A DNA stretch of 64,000 nt, taken from Leptasterias polaris (lineage: Eukaryota; Echinodermata; Asteroidea; Forcipulatida; Asteriidae). Shown in pieces: positions 12,715-24,552 of this stretch (its first letter is position 1; each line of letters starts with the position of its first letter). The notes under the pieces are model-generated. The model ran no database searches and had not been told where the DNA came from. It saw only the letters and a list, made by a program, of their open reading frames with translations. The DNA lies in the NCBI GenBank assembly GCA_037783415.1, contig JAZGTN010000191.1:31354-95353 (forward strand), in the 5' to 3' direction. The position numbers were made by a program, and so were the translations under genes.

Positions 12715-13413
12715 ATGGCGTTGATCAACTATCTTGTTGTTATGGCTACGGTGCTGCTCGCCGCCGTATTGGCTGACACCTCCTGTCAAGGTGAAGACTG
12801 GAAGTCCGAGACGTTGGAACAGCGAGCAAGCGAACCCAAGTGGGTCGCCTTCGTTCAGGTGGTTTCGGAACAGATGTCAATAAACGGATCAGCCACTGAT
12901 TTCGAAGTCATGGTGAATGTCTCGTGCTGGTTGAAGAAGGGTGCTGAATCAGAAGATGACGGTGATGGCGCCCCTCAGACAGGCGATGCCCCGGCCACCG
13001 GTGATGCCCCCAGTGATGACAACGATGAAGGCGGATACGACGGTAACATGACCGTCCCGGAAGCAGGTCAGAACATCACCATCTTCCTGGAACAGGTCCA
13101 CTGCAAATCTCAAACCCTCGAAAAGGGCAAGAAGTACGTGCTGTTCATGGAGAAGCACATGAAAATGTTCCAGATAGTCAACGTCAATGATGAGCCTGGT
13201 GCCCTGACCAACCTAAGTAATGACGACTTTGAGGCTTTGTACCGTGGGATCGACACCGGAATGACCGGGAAACCAGACGGGGAATGTGTCGACGGTGTCG
13301 AAATTGCTTGTTTTGTAGGCGATTATAACAAGAAAGTCTGTGATGGGGCCGCCTCTCTAGTGGCGACAATGGCGATAATTGTTGCGGCAATTTTGGCGAT
13401 TGTTATATTTTAA
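12715..13413 (+). CDS. Secreted, probably GPI-anchored six-cysteine protein, paralog 1
   Basis: A 232-residue protein related to those at 30131 and 35376. Residues 1-20 form a signal peptide; the mature part has cysteines at 24, 71, 130, 191, 199 and 209; the last about 20 residues (from A212) are hydrophobic with no basic tail, typical of a GPI-attachment signal. Sequons are at N57, N68, N111, N120 and N166. Shared family landmarks are W29 with a following LEQRA, CWLK (71-74), KGKKYVLF (137-144), YRGID (176-180) and FVGD (200-203). A 30-residue acidic insert with repeated GDAP (about 77-110) is absent from the other two. A good splice acceptor (TTTACAG, ending 12666) lies 48 nt before the ATG, so the coding region is probably one exon behind a 5' UTR intron. 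The strand order around C71-C130 recalls NTR/OB-fold domains, but that is only a guess; I do not recognise the family. Confidence 0.82.
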   Translation: MALINYLVVMATVLLAAVLADTSCQGEDWKSETLEQRASEPKWVAFVQVVSEQMSINGSATDFEVMVNVSCWLKKGAESEDDGDGAPQTGDAPATGDAPSDDNDEGGYDGNMTVPEAGQNITIFLEQVHCKSQTLEKGKKYVLFMEKHMKMFQIVNVNDEPGALTNLSNDDFEALYRGIDTGMTGKPDGECVDGVEIACFVGDYNKKVCDGAASLVATMAIIVAAILAIVIF

Positions 13414-15539
13414 AATCCAAACCAATCTCCATAAACAACCCCTCCCCCCTCCCGTCCCGAAACCCATAACAGACGTTCAACGGCCTTCTATCACTGTTCG
13501 AATCTTAACTCAATATGGCGGATGAACAGTCGCAGTGTAATAGGATTGGCTTCACTTGGTCCGATCGTCAAACAATCATCCTGAAAAGAAGAACCCACGC
13601 ACGATTAAGTGGAACTTACAAGAAAACCTCCTCAAATTAGCGGACCACTGGATCGGGGTTCGTGTCTCTATCGCCTGTAATCTCGCCATCCCAAATTTAA
13701 AGTTTTGTTTTATTCACATGCCACAATTTTATTGATACCTCTTATACATTACGTGGCTAGTGCCCCCAACCCCACCCCGCCCCCTATTAAAACAAAACAA
13801 AACTATTAACACAAAATGAAATAGTACAAATGAAACCATTTTGACGTCGGCCAACAGCGCAAAAGTCCATTCGCAGTGCTACGAATGATACAATCAAAGT
13901 ATGTGTTTGCTTTGGTCTTATTTGTCACGTGGGGTGCGTTACTGATGGCACCATTGACATTTATCTCATAACAGATGTGGTTACTGTGTTTACTGATCCT
14001 TGCTCTATGGTTTAAGTAAAACAATAAATAAATCCGGTGTTATCAACTCACAACCTAGTAAAGTATTTAGAAAAGTTGAGTTTGGAAGAAGACATCTTAT
14101 GAAATGGTATTGCTCTGATGAGACCTGGCGTGGCACAACTCGGATCTAAGAGAGGATTGTGTTATGTTGGCTCTGATAAGAGCAGAGCCCAATCCCAAAA
14201 TGCCTATAGGCAGGCATTTTCTGCTTAAGGAGCAGCCATCAGCAGAATGTTTATTTCCTAAACACTACTAACCGTAAGCAAAGATAAAGGCCCGCTAGAT
14301 TGCTAGTGGTTTCTGTGAGGAGATGAGTGACGCTACAATGCAAATCCATTGTGAATGCACACACTGCTATCAAATCTGCTCATTCGACTATGAAAAATAC
14401 GTCTGCTTACGCATGTTTTTCTGCTATAAAGCAATTTGCTTACTGATAAAAAAAAATTATGAAGTTTGGCCCACTTAACAACTTCAAATTGGGAAGTTCA
14501 TTGATGTAGCCTCAGCAACGTGATAGAGGACTTCATTTCGATGTCAAATTGGTATAAATTTCACAAAATGACGGTCTTTCGACTTGATTGGGAAAAACAT
14601 GGACAGTTTGAAAAAGCTATACAAAATTATCTATAAATGGATGGTGAACGAATACGGTCCCTCCGGACGTCGCCAAGAAAACAAATCACAAAACTAACAT
14701 GTAGAATCAATGCAATTGGTATTTAACTTTTTTTATAAAAATAATAATGACAACAATTATATAGTTTGTTTATGGTAAAAGAATACTCGCCTGACAAAAT
14801 GGCATACTGAACTCTCCGGTTTCGAAGGCTAATGGTCTTTTTAGCCTTTGAGAAAAACTCTGCTATGGGTTTGAACCGTCAGGCCATTTTTGCATTCATT
14901 ACCATAGGTCATTTTGGTTGGTAAGCAGTTTGCAACAGCTAGTTCTATTGTCTCACATCTAATCTTCATGTAATCAAGTTCCCATAGTTTTAGGAAAGCA
15001 CAATAATAATCACGGAGACAAACTCAAACAAACACAGGTTCTAGAAAAAGTCTAATTTAACATATTTTTCTTAAAATTATTTCTGAAAATTGATCGGGGA
15101 AAACCTAATTTATAAACACTCACTTGGATATAGAACTCAATTCATAAACGGTGACTCTCTGTCTCTGTATGCTTTTAATTAATTCTTTCTAAATTTAATT
15201 AGTAGTGTTTAACTATTTAAGCCTAATATATTATTGTGATTCTTTATCAATGTTTTTAAAGGGAGACAAGACTAATCTTATTTGTCCATAAATGGTGGCC
15301 TCTCAGGGCTTGATAGTGGATTCAAGTGGATATAGTCAGTGTCTCCTATTGATGTAATTTTCAACCGGAAGACGGTATGGTTTTCGTGTTCTTGTTGTAA
15401 TTCCCTGACTTCTCTCGATAATAAAGCGCTAACTAAAGGAATACAGATGGGGTTCGTTTTGGGGATCTGCTTAGTGCGGAAATCTGCGCTTAATACGGTC
15501 ACCCCAAAAAGTCGTCATTCACCGCTCACATATTAGCCT
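13414..15539. other. Non-genic DNA after paralog 1
   Basis: Presumed 3' UTR of the gene ending at 13413 and then AT-rich DNA. An AATAAA lies near 14020, but it cannot be tied to the transcript. I see no other coding region; the open frames here are short and resemble nothing. Confidence 0.5.
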
Positions 15540-15882
15540 TTGGGACAAAATTCATAGACCTGCTTAATAAAAAAGGAGCCAAGCACAATAAAATGATGCA
15601 TTCCAGAATAAGCTTACCATGCCAAATTTTACATGTATCATTTGTGGCTGGTATCTTGCTTCTTTTTGCGAAGCAGAAAATGTCTATTTGTTTAGGCCTA
15701 AGCAGCTCTTAGATAAACTTGCTTGAGCACAACATTAGCTAAGCACAACAAAATTGTTCTAACCAGAATAAGGGTACCAGCCAAAATACCATGCCACATG
15801 TAGCCTACCATCTGTGACTGATGCCCTGCTAACTTTTGCTAACTTCTGCTGACAAGCAAATCTCATGAAACTGAGCCCGATT
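15540..15882. mobile_element. Two adjacent MITE-like copies (TTTCATAGAGCTGCTTAA family)
   Basis: Two neighbouring partial copies of a short element whose ends carry TCATAGACCTGCTTA or its complement and whose body contains the shared words ACCAG, CCATGCCA, CATGTA, CATCTGTGACTG and TGCTAAC. The same words and ends occur at 31044-31213, and the ends recur at 28262-28383, defining a dispersed family. It has no coding capacity. Boundaries are approximate. Confidence 0.55.
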
Positions 15883-17551
15883 TCTGCACTCACCGTGTGT
15901 GAAGTCCGCGCGAGCACAATCAATTCCTCGCGTCCTGTATAAAATACACCTACAGATTTTCCTTCCACTTCCGAAGCGCAGATTTTTTGCTCAAGCATGC
16001 ACAGTGATTGAATTTGCAAAGCTTATTTAAATCACTGATGCAAGTAGTCCTATACAAGGATACATATGTTCATATTATACATTTTTAAAATATTACCCTC
16101 ATTAAAACTCCATATTACTCTAAATGACTATTTTAATCTTAAAAGACAGGGACCGATCAAGGTGAAGGACATGATTTTTAGGCTTTCCCCTCTAGAGTGG
16201 ATTTAATTCTTGAGATTTCTATTTTCAAAAAACACACTTAATTAAGTGGGTTGAGTTTCAGTCACAATCTTCAATTCTCACAGAAAGACTAAATTGTCTT
16301 CTTCATTGGCTTAAAACATTCCCTCATTGACGTATTACTCTCCGTTTTCATCACCATGATTACACAACACAAAGGGAAAAACCGTCAGCCAGGTGTGCGC
16401 ACAAATCCTAATAAAGAAGAGCATGGGTTCTATAACGAGTAAAATATTTATCTGCTGTCAATTCTATCTCTTTCATAACTGCCGTACGCTGTAAAAACCT
16501 GTAAGTTATTAATATGACCCGCCTAAAAACAAGTTATTATTGTTGTTTACTGTTTACGAGTGACCAAGACAAACCTCAGACATGAAATAGCAAAATACAA
16601 ACAAACGATGAGTCAACTCATTACTCAATCCGATTTGGCCCCTAGTTGTCTTTTACTCTTGCTTAAACTGTTTTGGGGGGGTTTGGGGTTTTTTTTCTCA
16701 TTTTTATGACACGCATTTATTTATCTACTTATTTAATTGTTCAAATGTTTTGATTACTTTTCCATTCATGTTCATGCATTTATTTATTTTTTTGTATGAT
16801 TTGTCTTGGTCATGGGAATAACAATAATAATAATAATGGTAACAAGGACTAATAATTAACAAGGAAACACAAAAAGAGATAACGAAAACATGAATGTATT
16901 TAAAAAAATATTTATAAATAGCAAATAGGCCCTATGTAAAAAATATAGGTTGTTTAAATGTCACATCATAGCCAGATATGTCGAAAAATCGTCCCCTTTC
17001 TGAATTATTACTTCCGTTGGCGCTCTATTGTTAGCATTGTCCTTCAAAATTCAATAACAACGTTTTTGTTTAGATGAATAAGTCCATGGGAACTTATATG
17101 GTTTATTTAAAATTGTGAGTGATAACAAATTGATACATGTAGTAGACTTTTTTCTGTTTTCATTAGTCTGTAATTTAAAGGCGACTGTTTCCTGTATCCA
17201 CCTTGAAATTAAATCGAACAGGATATTATGACAAACGAGCATGAACAAAAATCGACACCCTCACAATGGTTGAGATTGAACATGAAACGGCCGCCAAAAC
17301 AGCTTTTAGCCTCATGTGTTATTTTAAAATACTATTTGTTCAATTATCTATTTATGTATTTATTTATTTTAGAACTAATGTCATGCTTTATGTTTATCAA
17401 ATTAACATTTACAGGTTGTATAGAGTTCCTTTCTTTTTGATGAATAATTAATTACAGTAGTATTTATTTTTTATTTTCCGGTGTTATGAAAGAGACACCG
17501 TTCCCAACAAAGTTTGACAAAATATTGCCCTTCATTCTCCAATTATTTTGA
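15883..17551. other. Non-genic AT-rich DNA
   Basis: No coding region or recognisable element. It holds a G run at about 16675-16682, short T runs and an AAT triplet tract near 16823-16837. Confidence 0.5.
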
Positions 17552-18377
17552 CTTTATCTTTTACTAAACAAAGACAAAACTGAGTTTGTCATTGCTGCAT
17601 CTCCCCATCACCAGAAAGGTTTACGCCACTTAACTCTGAACGTGAATAACAAAACATTTAAGCCATCTCAAACTGTGCGGAATTTAGGCGTCATTTTCGA
17701 CAGCTCCATGACAATGAGTGCACATGTCACAAGTACATGCAAATCCATCAACTATCACATCAGAAACATCTCCAAAATACGTAAATATATTGACACAAAC
17801 ACATGCCACGCCGCTGCCAGAGCCCTTGTGTTGTCTAGACTGGATTATTGTAACTCTCTCCTCAATGGTATTACTATTAAGCAAGCTGACATTAACCGAC
17901 TACAAAGGCTCCAAATCAATGCTGCACGTATCACTTTCTCACAACCCAAATACACACACGCCTCTAATCTTCTCCAACAATTACACTGGTTACCAGTTAG
18001 ACAACGCATCACATTCAAAACATCAGTGAACATGCACAAAGTACTCTATGACGTACTTCCACAGTATCACAGAGTCTCTAAACCTCAACAAACCTGGCCG
18101 GAGTGGCCTCCGCTCCAGCCAAAATCTAACAATTTCTCGCACGTACAAAAGGGCAGGGGACCGATCCTTCTCAGTTGCTGGTCCCCGATGTTGGAACTCA
18201 CTACCAAATCAAATTCGCAACATCAACTCACTCCAGACTTTCAAGTGTAAATTAAAAACGCATCTGTTCTCTTCTGGCCCATAAACTGACAATTTTGTGG
18301 CATTCTTTAGCAGCGCATTGTATCTCTGGAAAATGCGCTTTATAAGTCTTATTATTATTATTATTATTATTATTAAA
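17552..18377 (+). pseudogene. L2/CR1-type LINE fragment, frameshifted
   Basis: The 3' end of a non-LTR retrotransposon, 5'-truncated. The frame opening at 17552 reads LNKDKTEFVI, then VRNLGVIFDSSMTM, SRLDYCNSLL, RLQRLQINAAR and LHWLPVRQRI, which are hallmarks of the region after the reverse transcriptase palm in L2/CR1-like elements. Near 18045-18090 the match moves to another frame, which continues with RAGDRSFSVAGP, CWNSLPNQIR and FKCKLKTHLF to a stop at 18284, so a frameshift has broken the gene. A short 3' UTR with TGCGCTTTATAAGTC leads to an (ATT)n tail at about 18348-18374, the tail type usual for this clade. Confidence 0.85.
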
Positions 18378-21300
18378 AGGAAGATAACGTTTGGTAATCA
18401 CTCTAAAAATAATGGCAGTAAAAACTTACTTGGTTAGTACAGCAGCTTTCGATAGTATAAAGCAGACCACTTCTAAGTAATATGGTTATGGAAAAAGATA
18501 TCAGGTTTTATGCCACGAAATTTGAATTTGAAAAATGTGTGCATTATTGTTTATTATTCTATCAATCCATGATGTATGGTTCAGGCAGGGCAATTATGTT
18601 ATTCATCCGCAGAATGTAATCCGCAAGGTCCATGTAGAAAGTTCATTGCACAACATATTCTTGTTCTCATTGATTGTGATTTGTTCTGCCTAGAACTGGG
18701 CCGTGACCGTGAGTCGTTCTGAGCTTCATATTTAACTGCACTTTTTCACATTTGGTTATTTTTCAAATTTACAACTTAAAATTTTCATTATAGTTCGAAA
18801 ATTGCAACCGAAACAGGATTTTTAAGCAACACATTTTTCTTTTAAAAAATTTTCCTCCAAATTGTGAAAAACATGCTCCAGATTTTACAAATCAATCTAA
18901 ATTTTCTAAGCTAACAATTGGAAAATTGATAAATTTGTTAGCAATATAACGCACATTTTGTCATATTTGAGGTCCAAGGGATAAACAAATCTATCCTTGT
19001 TTCGTTTGGTTTGAGCAGCAAAGGATAAACAAATAATCCCTTCCACTTTTCGGCCTGCTGGATTTGAGGAACAAGGGATAGAAAATTCTATCCCCTCAAC
19101 TTTTCAGGGTCGTTTGTTTTTATTAAGTATAAGTAATATATATTTTTAACAGGGAAAAAGCTGATATATAAACCGGACTTATCGAGATGATAAATGATAA
19201 TTTATTAAGTGGTTGCATGGTTCAGTCTATTTTTTATTCACCACCCTTTTTTGTTTTCGTTCGAAAGCCAGTTAGTGCCATCGCTATTTTATTTTCAAAG
19301 GCAGTAATTTTTTCTTTTAAGAGCATTTTATTTTATTTTTAAAATATATTTTTTTTTTTCAAAAGCAGTTATTTTTTACTTTAATCTGCTTTTAAAATGA
19401 AAACAGCAATGGCAACGGGTACTCGTACTTTTATATTTTTGAATGTACCATTGATAATTTCACAAAGTGAAGTGGAACAGCCGTGCATATCCAGGAGTTT
19501 GAGATGGGTTTGTCTCTGAGAAAAAAAAAAAAAATGGCATCGGGACTGTTTATGAACTATAAAACACATCACTTTTACTTGGGCGTTGTTTGAAAAGCAT
19601 GGGGGTACATTATTTATGTAGCCTTCTGGATATAACATTTAAAGTTGAGGTGGGAGGGGTTAGGTGTGTCCCCATCACCCCCAACTCAAAACACGGTAGG
19701 AAACGCCTCAGCAGACGGTCGTAGGATCATTTTGTGTTCTAAGAAACGTATCATACATTATCCATAATCATTTCTTTCAACCTTGGCAGCCGTGTTTGTT
19801 TTGTCTGCATTTAATAATAAATTGCTTTAGTATGGAAGGTTGGCGCTTTAACATAGATAACACTTTACAACGGCATAAAATAAGCAATAGGTTTCCATGA
19901 CTTAACATTAATTGTAAGAAAAATGAAACAACAAACAAAAATACCACACATAAACAGTTGTATTTATTAGAGGCTGATATTATTTAAAAAAATGTATTTG
20001 CTTATTTTGTAAATTATGAAAAAAAAATTAAAACTATGATGGGTTTTCGATCAAGGTTCAGGCGCCAATAATCTGAAATAACTGTATGCATTATTAGACT
20101 GGCGTTTGCTGTCTTATTCTGAAATGTTTAAAGAATTTTGTACTCTGATTGCAATATATTAAAAGTTATAATTCTTTGTGGAGCTGGTAATAAAATTGTT
20201 GATAATAAACTAAACTATAGGCCTAGTAAGACATCTTTTTTCGGCAATGGACCCCCCTCCCCCCATGAATTGTATAAGTTATAACGTAATATAAAATACC
20301 TTAATTGCAATTGTTTCAAACGTTCTTAAAAATGATAGAGTCACTAAGAAAACGCACTGCTGCGACTTGAAACAAAACTAAAATCCGCTCTTATCGTTGG
20401 GGTACACTGGGGCAAGCAAGATGGACCAGTTTTTGGATTAAAACAAAATTGAATTTTACCTTAAAGGGTGTGTACAACATCGGTAAGATTGAAAATACAA
20501 AAGTTCACCGTGGTCATGGTGGAAAACTTCCCTTGAAGTACAGTTTTGCTTAAAATGCTGTAGATGATGGGTCAGAGAAATATTAAAGTGGAGTATTAAA
20601 TATTTTATTTTTAATTTTTTTTTCCAAAAGGAACATACCCCATTACCCTGGGGAAGGGTTACAACAAAAATTTAAAAATACAAATTGCAGTTTACATCAT
20701 GACGGAGGAGTTAGCATAAGCATCAGTTTTAAACTAATTATTTTAAACATTGATTTCCTTTAACTTAGCAGACATAAAAATATACTTGGCTAAGCAATTT
20801 ACAATGCCTTTTTCCTGAGAGGTCATTAAAAAAATAAATTTGTCTCTTTCCAATAGCCTACCAAAATCTGCATTACTTTTAATAGACTAGTTATCGTGTA
20901 CGTGTCAACGGGGGTGACGGGAAATTGCTTATTTTTATTTAAACAGTTTTCTTTCATTTAGCTATTTTTCTATGTGTCATACAATCAACATGCAAATACA
21001 AATTGACACCTCATACTCATAGTCGTACGAACATTTGTCAGTTAGGCCTAAGCATCACCGACGTCAACAATTCAGTTTGATGTGGAATTTATCTCGTAGG
21101 CCTACAAAGATCAAAGTCTGATAATGGTATTATTCATAAAATAAAAATTGAGTTTTGAGCACCATATTGATAACAAGGGCCTTTTCGAAACCACAGATTG
21201 GGCTTAGTAGGTTAGGCTCTGTGTCAGTTATTTAGAAATGGCGGTTTAAATACGGGGCTTCAGGCAGGTGGATGGAGCCCGTGCCGAAGCCCAAAACCTA

Positions 21301-21693
21301 CTTTCGAAAAGGGGCTAAAAAAAAATTTGTCACTATAGAAATTTGCCGTTAAAAATAGCCATTGACCCCCATTGTTGAGCATCGTTGAAATTAATTGAAG
21401 CGTTGGATGCTTGCTGTGCCTGGTACTGACTGGTGTAGGCTTATGTTTACAATTGTAGGTCATAGGTGAACTACAATATTTTGATGTAACGATAGCTGTG
21501 TGTCACAACCAGAGTGCAGCTTAAGCAAGGCCCTGTACACATCAGCCAGTTTCCCGTGCATAACGCTTAGTCATATACTGACGTAAGTTTGCTTGCTTCA
21601 GATCATTTAGAACAACAACACATACTGGTGCCGTGTATATCTGTGTAAGTAGCCGCCATTTTGTTCTTGCTCCCTTACTATTTCATTTCTGCA
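18378..21693. other. Non-genic AT-rich DNA
   Basis: No supportable gene. Notable items are a GGGATA-rich stretch with partial dyad symmetry at about 18975-19100, T runs near 19350 and a C run at about 20249-20263. Words around 21365-21440 (CCATTGTTGAGCAT, GGTACTGACTGGTGTAGGCTT) recur loosely at 33450 and 34090, suggesting an old dispersed repeat. Confidence 0.5.
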
Positions 21694-21889
21694 CTAGCGG
21701 GATGCCGCGCTTCGCGCGGCACCCGCTAGGTGGGCGCGATTCTTGCACATAAAATGCGACCACGGTGCATGGGGTGGGGGGGGGGGGGGGGGGGTAATAG
21801 ACCCTTCCCATGAAATATTTAAATTGCACTTCACGCGTGCGCACTTACACTGCTGGTTGGCAAAATGATGGAACATTGCCCCTTTTTGT

Positions 21890-22725
21890 GGGTTGTTCTA
21901 AAACCCCCTCGACCCCCTCGACCCCCACGACCCACGACCCCCTCGACCCCTCGACTTATGCTCGATTTTTTTTTATGTACACCAAAATTGCCACATGACA
22001 CGATCTCAGCCAATCACGCACGAAGCAAACTGCGCGTGATTGGCTGAGATCGGGTACTGTGGCAATTTTGGTGTACAGAAAAAAAATCGCGGCATTTCCA
22101 AGCGTATCTCTTGGCCGACCCGAGCCTGAATAGGAGTATATCCCAACTGGGATCCTGCGTTTACCGCCCGAGTACGATTTAGGCCAACTCATTACGTGAT
22201 GATCAGGCAGACTCATTTCCGGCTGATCGCTCCCGTCCTGTGTCAACAATTACTACTTGCTCTATGCGGAGCTCGAGGTTGTAGACCCGACCGACCATGG
22301 CCCACACGTGTTTTGGGGTTGTCAGTCTCCCACACCCGGGCCCCCGACCATATGAAACGAGATCATGATCGGTGTGCACGTAACGTGCACACAGACTGGC
22401 AAACAATTGTTGACAACAACACGAAATTATTTGACATGCTTACCTCTCTTCTTGTGTCGTGACTCTCACTCGGTCGGTGCAACACCACTGACTCTGGACG
22501 TATGGTCTGTTGGTCATCAGCAGGTCGCCGGAAGGAAGTCGCGTCGCCAGACCAGCTAGCTCTTTGGATCACACGCTGTGAATTCTAAATCGGGAACTTA
22601 ATTCTTACTCGGCCGTAAAGCGATGTGTTATGAATTGGAATTGGGACACGTTTCGATAACGGGGCGGACGTCGAGGGGTCGAGGGGTCGTGGGTTGTGGG
22701 GGTCGAGGGGGTTTTAGAACAACCC
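21890..22725. mobile_element. Mutator-type TIR element (non-autonomous) with 9-bp TSD
   Basis: An 836-bp element with imperfect inverted repeats of about 60 bp starting GGGTTGTTCTAAAACCCCC and continuing in CGACCCC-type repeats. It is flanked by the direct repeat CCTTTTTGT at 21881-21889 and 22726-22734. The 24553 MITE shows the unoccupied target with a single copy of this 9-mer. Long GGG-starting TIRs with a 9-bp TSD are characteristic of Mutator-like elements. The interior has no transposase frame; it contains a 127-bp hairpin and about 530 bp of GC-richer unique-looking DNA. Confidence 0.82.
21963..22089. repeat. Long hairpin inside the Mutator-type element
   Basis: Inverted repeat with arms containing CGATTTTTTTT, GTACACCAAAATTGCCACA and CGATCTCAGCCAATCACGC, separated by a short spacer (GAAGCAAAC region near 22021-22031). 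The arms differ only at a few bases and small gaps. It looks like a separate foldback element carried by the MULE, or an internal part of it; no target duplication is obvious. Confidence 0.85.
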
Positions 22726-24221
22726 CCTTTTTGTGTGGGGCTGATGGTGGCGTGACGCAGACGCGCTTGTGCGTCTACTTAGTGCACAACTCTATGGCGT
22801 TTGCCACAACCAGCAGGGTCTGTACGCATGCGTGAATGTAATTAGCATATTTCATGGGAAGGGTCTATTGGAGAGGATATCAGAGTTTATAACTTTCAGA
22901 ATTGGTTTGGTAAAGATATTTAAAATCTGTACGCAATGTAGTCATGTCCTAATGATAAAATGTTGAGCATGCAAAAGGTGTTGAGTGCGGTCGAAGGCGA
23001 AGTGTCGCCATCCCTCACCCTTTTCGCCCCCTTTTCTCGACTACGAAGCATAAGTTGGGGTGTGTTTTAATATTTGGGAAGGATATAAAAATGCAATGAT
23101 GCATGATTGGCATGATATGTAGGTTTTTAGATAATCAAGACTTTTTGAATATCCAACAAAGGCCTGAGTAATCCATGAAATAATTATTTGCTTCTGTGCT
23201 CCTAAAATTTGTCAAATGTTTGAATTCATGTATAATACTTGATTTCCTTTTTTCTTTATTTCTGGATTTCTTTGTGTCTCTATCTCTTTATTTCTTAAAT
23301 GTGTCTTTGTTTCTATATTTTCTCTTTCTGAATATCCGTGTTTGCCGGTGGTGAACTATGTATTTTCTCAGTATTCTATTTCATTGTTTCTGTAATTAGG
23401 CCTATTATGTGTTTTTCTGACTCAGTGGTCTGTTTGTCTTTTTATTTGTTTATTTTGTTTATGTGTTAGTTTCGTTATTTCCTTAGTTGCAGGGGGCCTA
23501 TTATTTATCTCTGATATGTTTCTTGATATCTATTGACGTTTATTTTGTAATGTTTTTATGTCACTATGTTACAGTTGATTTCGATGTTTCTATGTCACTA
23601 TTTCTGTGTTTTTTAAATTATTTCGGCATGCGTTTGTTTCCGTATTTCGTTCTTCTAGATTTTGTAAATGGTTGATAATACAATAATAATGTTAAGTGTT
23701 ACAGGGGTGTGATTTTGCACATTTTGTTGATGACAGTTTTGTAAACTTAATGTTTTTGTCTTGACAGATCCTGTTGTTCAAATTTTATTCATCGTACGTC
23801 TAAAGATTTAAATAGGAAACGAAAATAAAATAAAAATGATTTGTGTGTTTTCGTTTTCCTTTATTCGTTCCTTTCTGTCTCTCTTTGATTTCTTGATTGA
23901 TATGCTTGTTTGGAGGAGGCTTTATTTTTGTCCATTTTCCCTTTCATTGTGTCGTTATTTCTTGCTTTCTTTATGCCTTGTTTCTTTATTTCTTTATTGC
24001 TCGGAAAATATTGGTTGTATTTAGGCCTACATACTACTAAATGCAGGTAACGACTAATATTCGACAATGCTTGTCTTTGTGAATATTATGTTGTTATTCA
24101 GTCAATGAGTAGGCCTAACGTAAGCAGTCAATTTATGAAAGAAGTAGGGCCTATAAGGAAAATTTATAAAGGGGACAAAGCATCATTAACAGAAAATATG
24201 CAGTATCTGTAGAAATTAGGA

Positions 24222-24552
24222 TGGCGACCCAATAAAAAAGATGGCAGCCCAGCGCAACCTCGTCCTCGAGGGGGCGAGGTCACCGTGCGCAAGCGGACGG
24301 TCGGATCTCGCAGCGCCGCGGGGTGGAACTTGGCACCAATTTTAATTATATAGATTTTAATTATATAGATGCTATGGGTTCAGATTACATGACGTTATTG
24401 CCTCAGTCTCAATAGCCATCTACCTGGGGAAACTATTGATCCCATACACTGAAGTGATCATTTACAGTTTCACTTTGTCCACCATTGGTCTGCCATTTTG
24501 AAAATTGGACTTAAAACCTTGAACCGCATTGTTATAGGGGGCCTATCTAATA
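24222..24552. other. Spacer between Helitron-like copy A and MITE copy 2
   Basis: About 330 bp without a gene. It is GC-rich at 24240-24320, with an imperfect GAGGGGGCGAGGT/ACCTCGTCCTC dyad, followed by a direct repeat of TTTTAATTATATAGAT at 24341-24370. Confidence 0.5.

Larger units (their letters stand above)
21800..22865. mobile_element. GACCCTTCCC MITE, copy 1, split by a nested element
   Basis: Ends are GACCCTTCCCATGAAATAT and its inverse, flanked by TA on both sides (21798-21799 and 22866-22867), so Tc1/mariner-type TA target duplication is likely. Without the nested insertion (21890-22725) and its 9-bp duplication the element would be about 221 bp, matching the intact copy at 24553-24771 read on the other strand. 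The uninterrupted Helitron copy B supplies the empty site (TAATTTGAGAG near 25627). Confidence 0.82.
21694..24221 (-). mobile_element. Helitron-like non-autonomous element, copy A (interrupted)
   Basis: Read on the minus strand, the element begins with TC (after a flanking A at 24222) and ends with a GC-rich hairpin running into CTAG followed by T at 21693. A|TC...CTAG|T with a hairpin at the 3' end is the Helitron signature. The hairpin stem (21694-21729) is 16-17 bp with a 3-nt loop and one bulged base. The body matches copy B (25534-26948) over its whole length with moderate divergence; both copies share the same two ends but have unrelated flanks. Copy A is split by a 1.07 kb MITE/MULE insertion at 21800-22865; without it, the copy would be about 1.46 kb. 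No Rep/helicase gene is present. Confidence 0.68.

Noticed and set aside
12949..13390. Minus-strand frames of 68-69 codons over paralog 1, and similar ones over paralogs 2 and 3
   Set aside because: Antisense shadows; the plus-strand proteins have signal peptides, conserved cysteines and a shared upstream splice acceptor.
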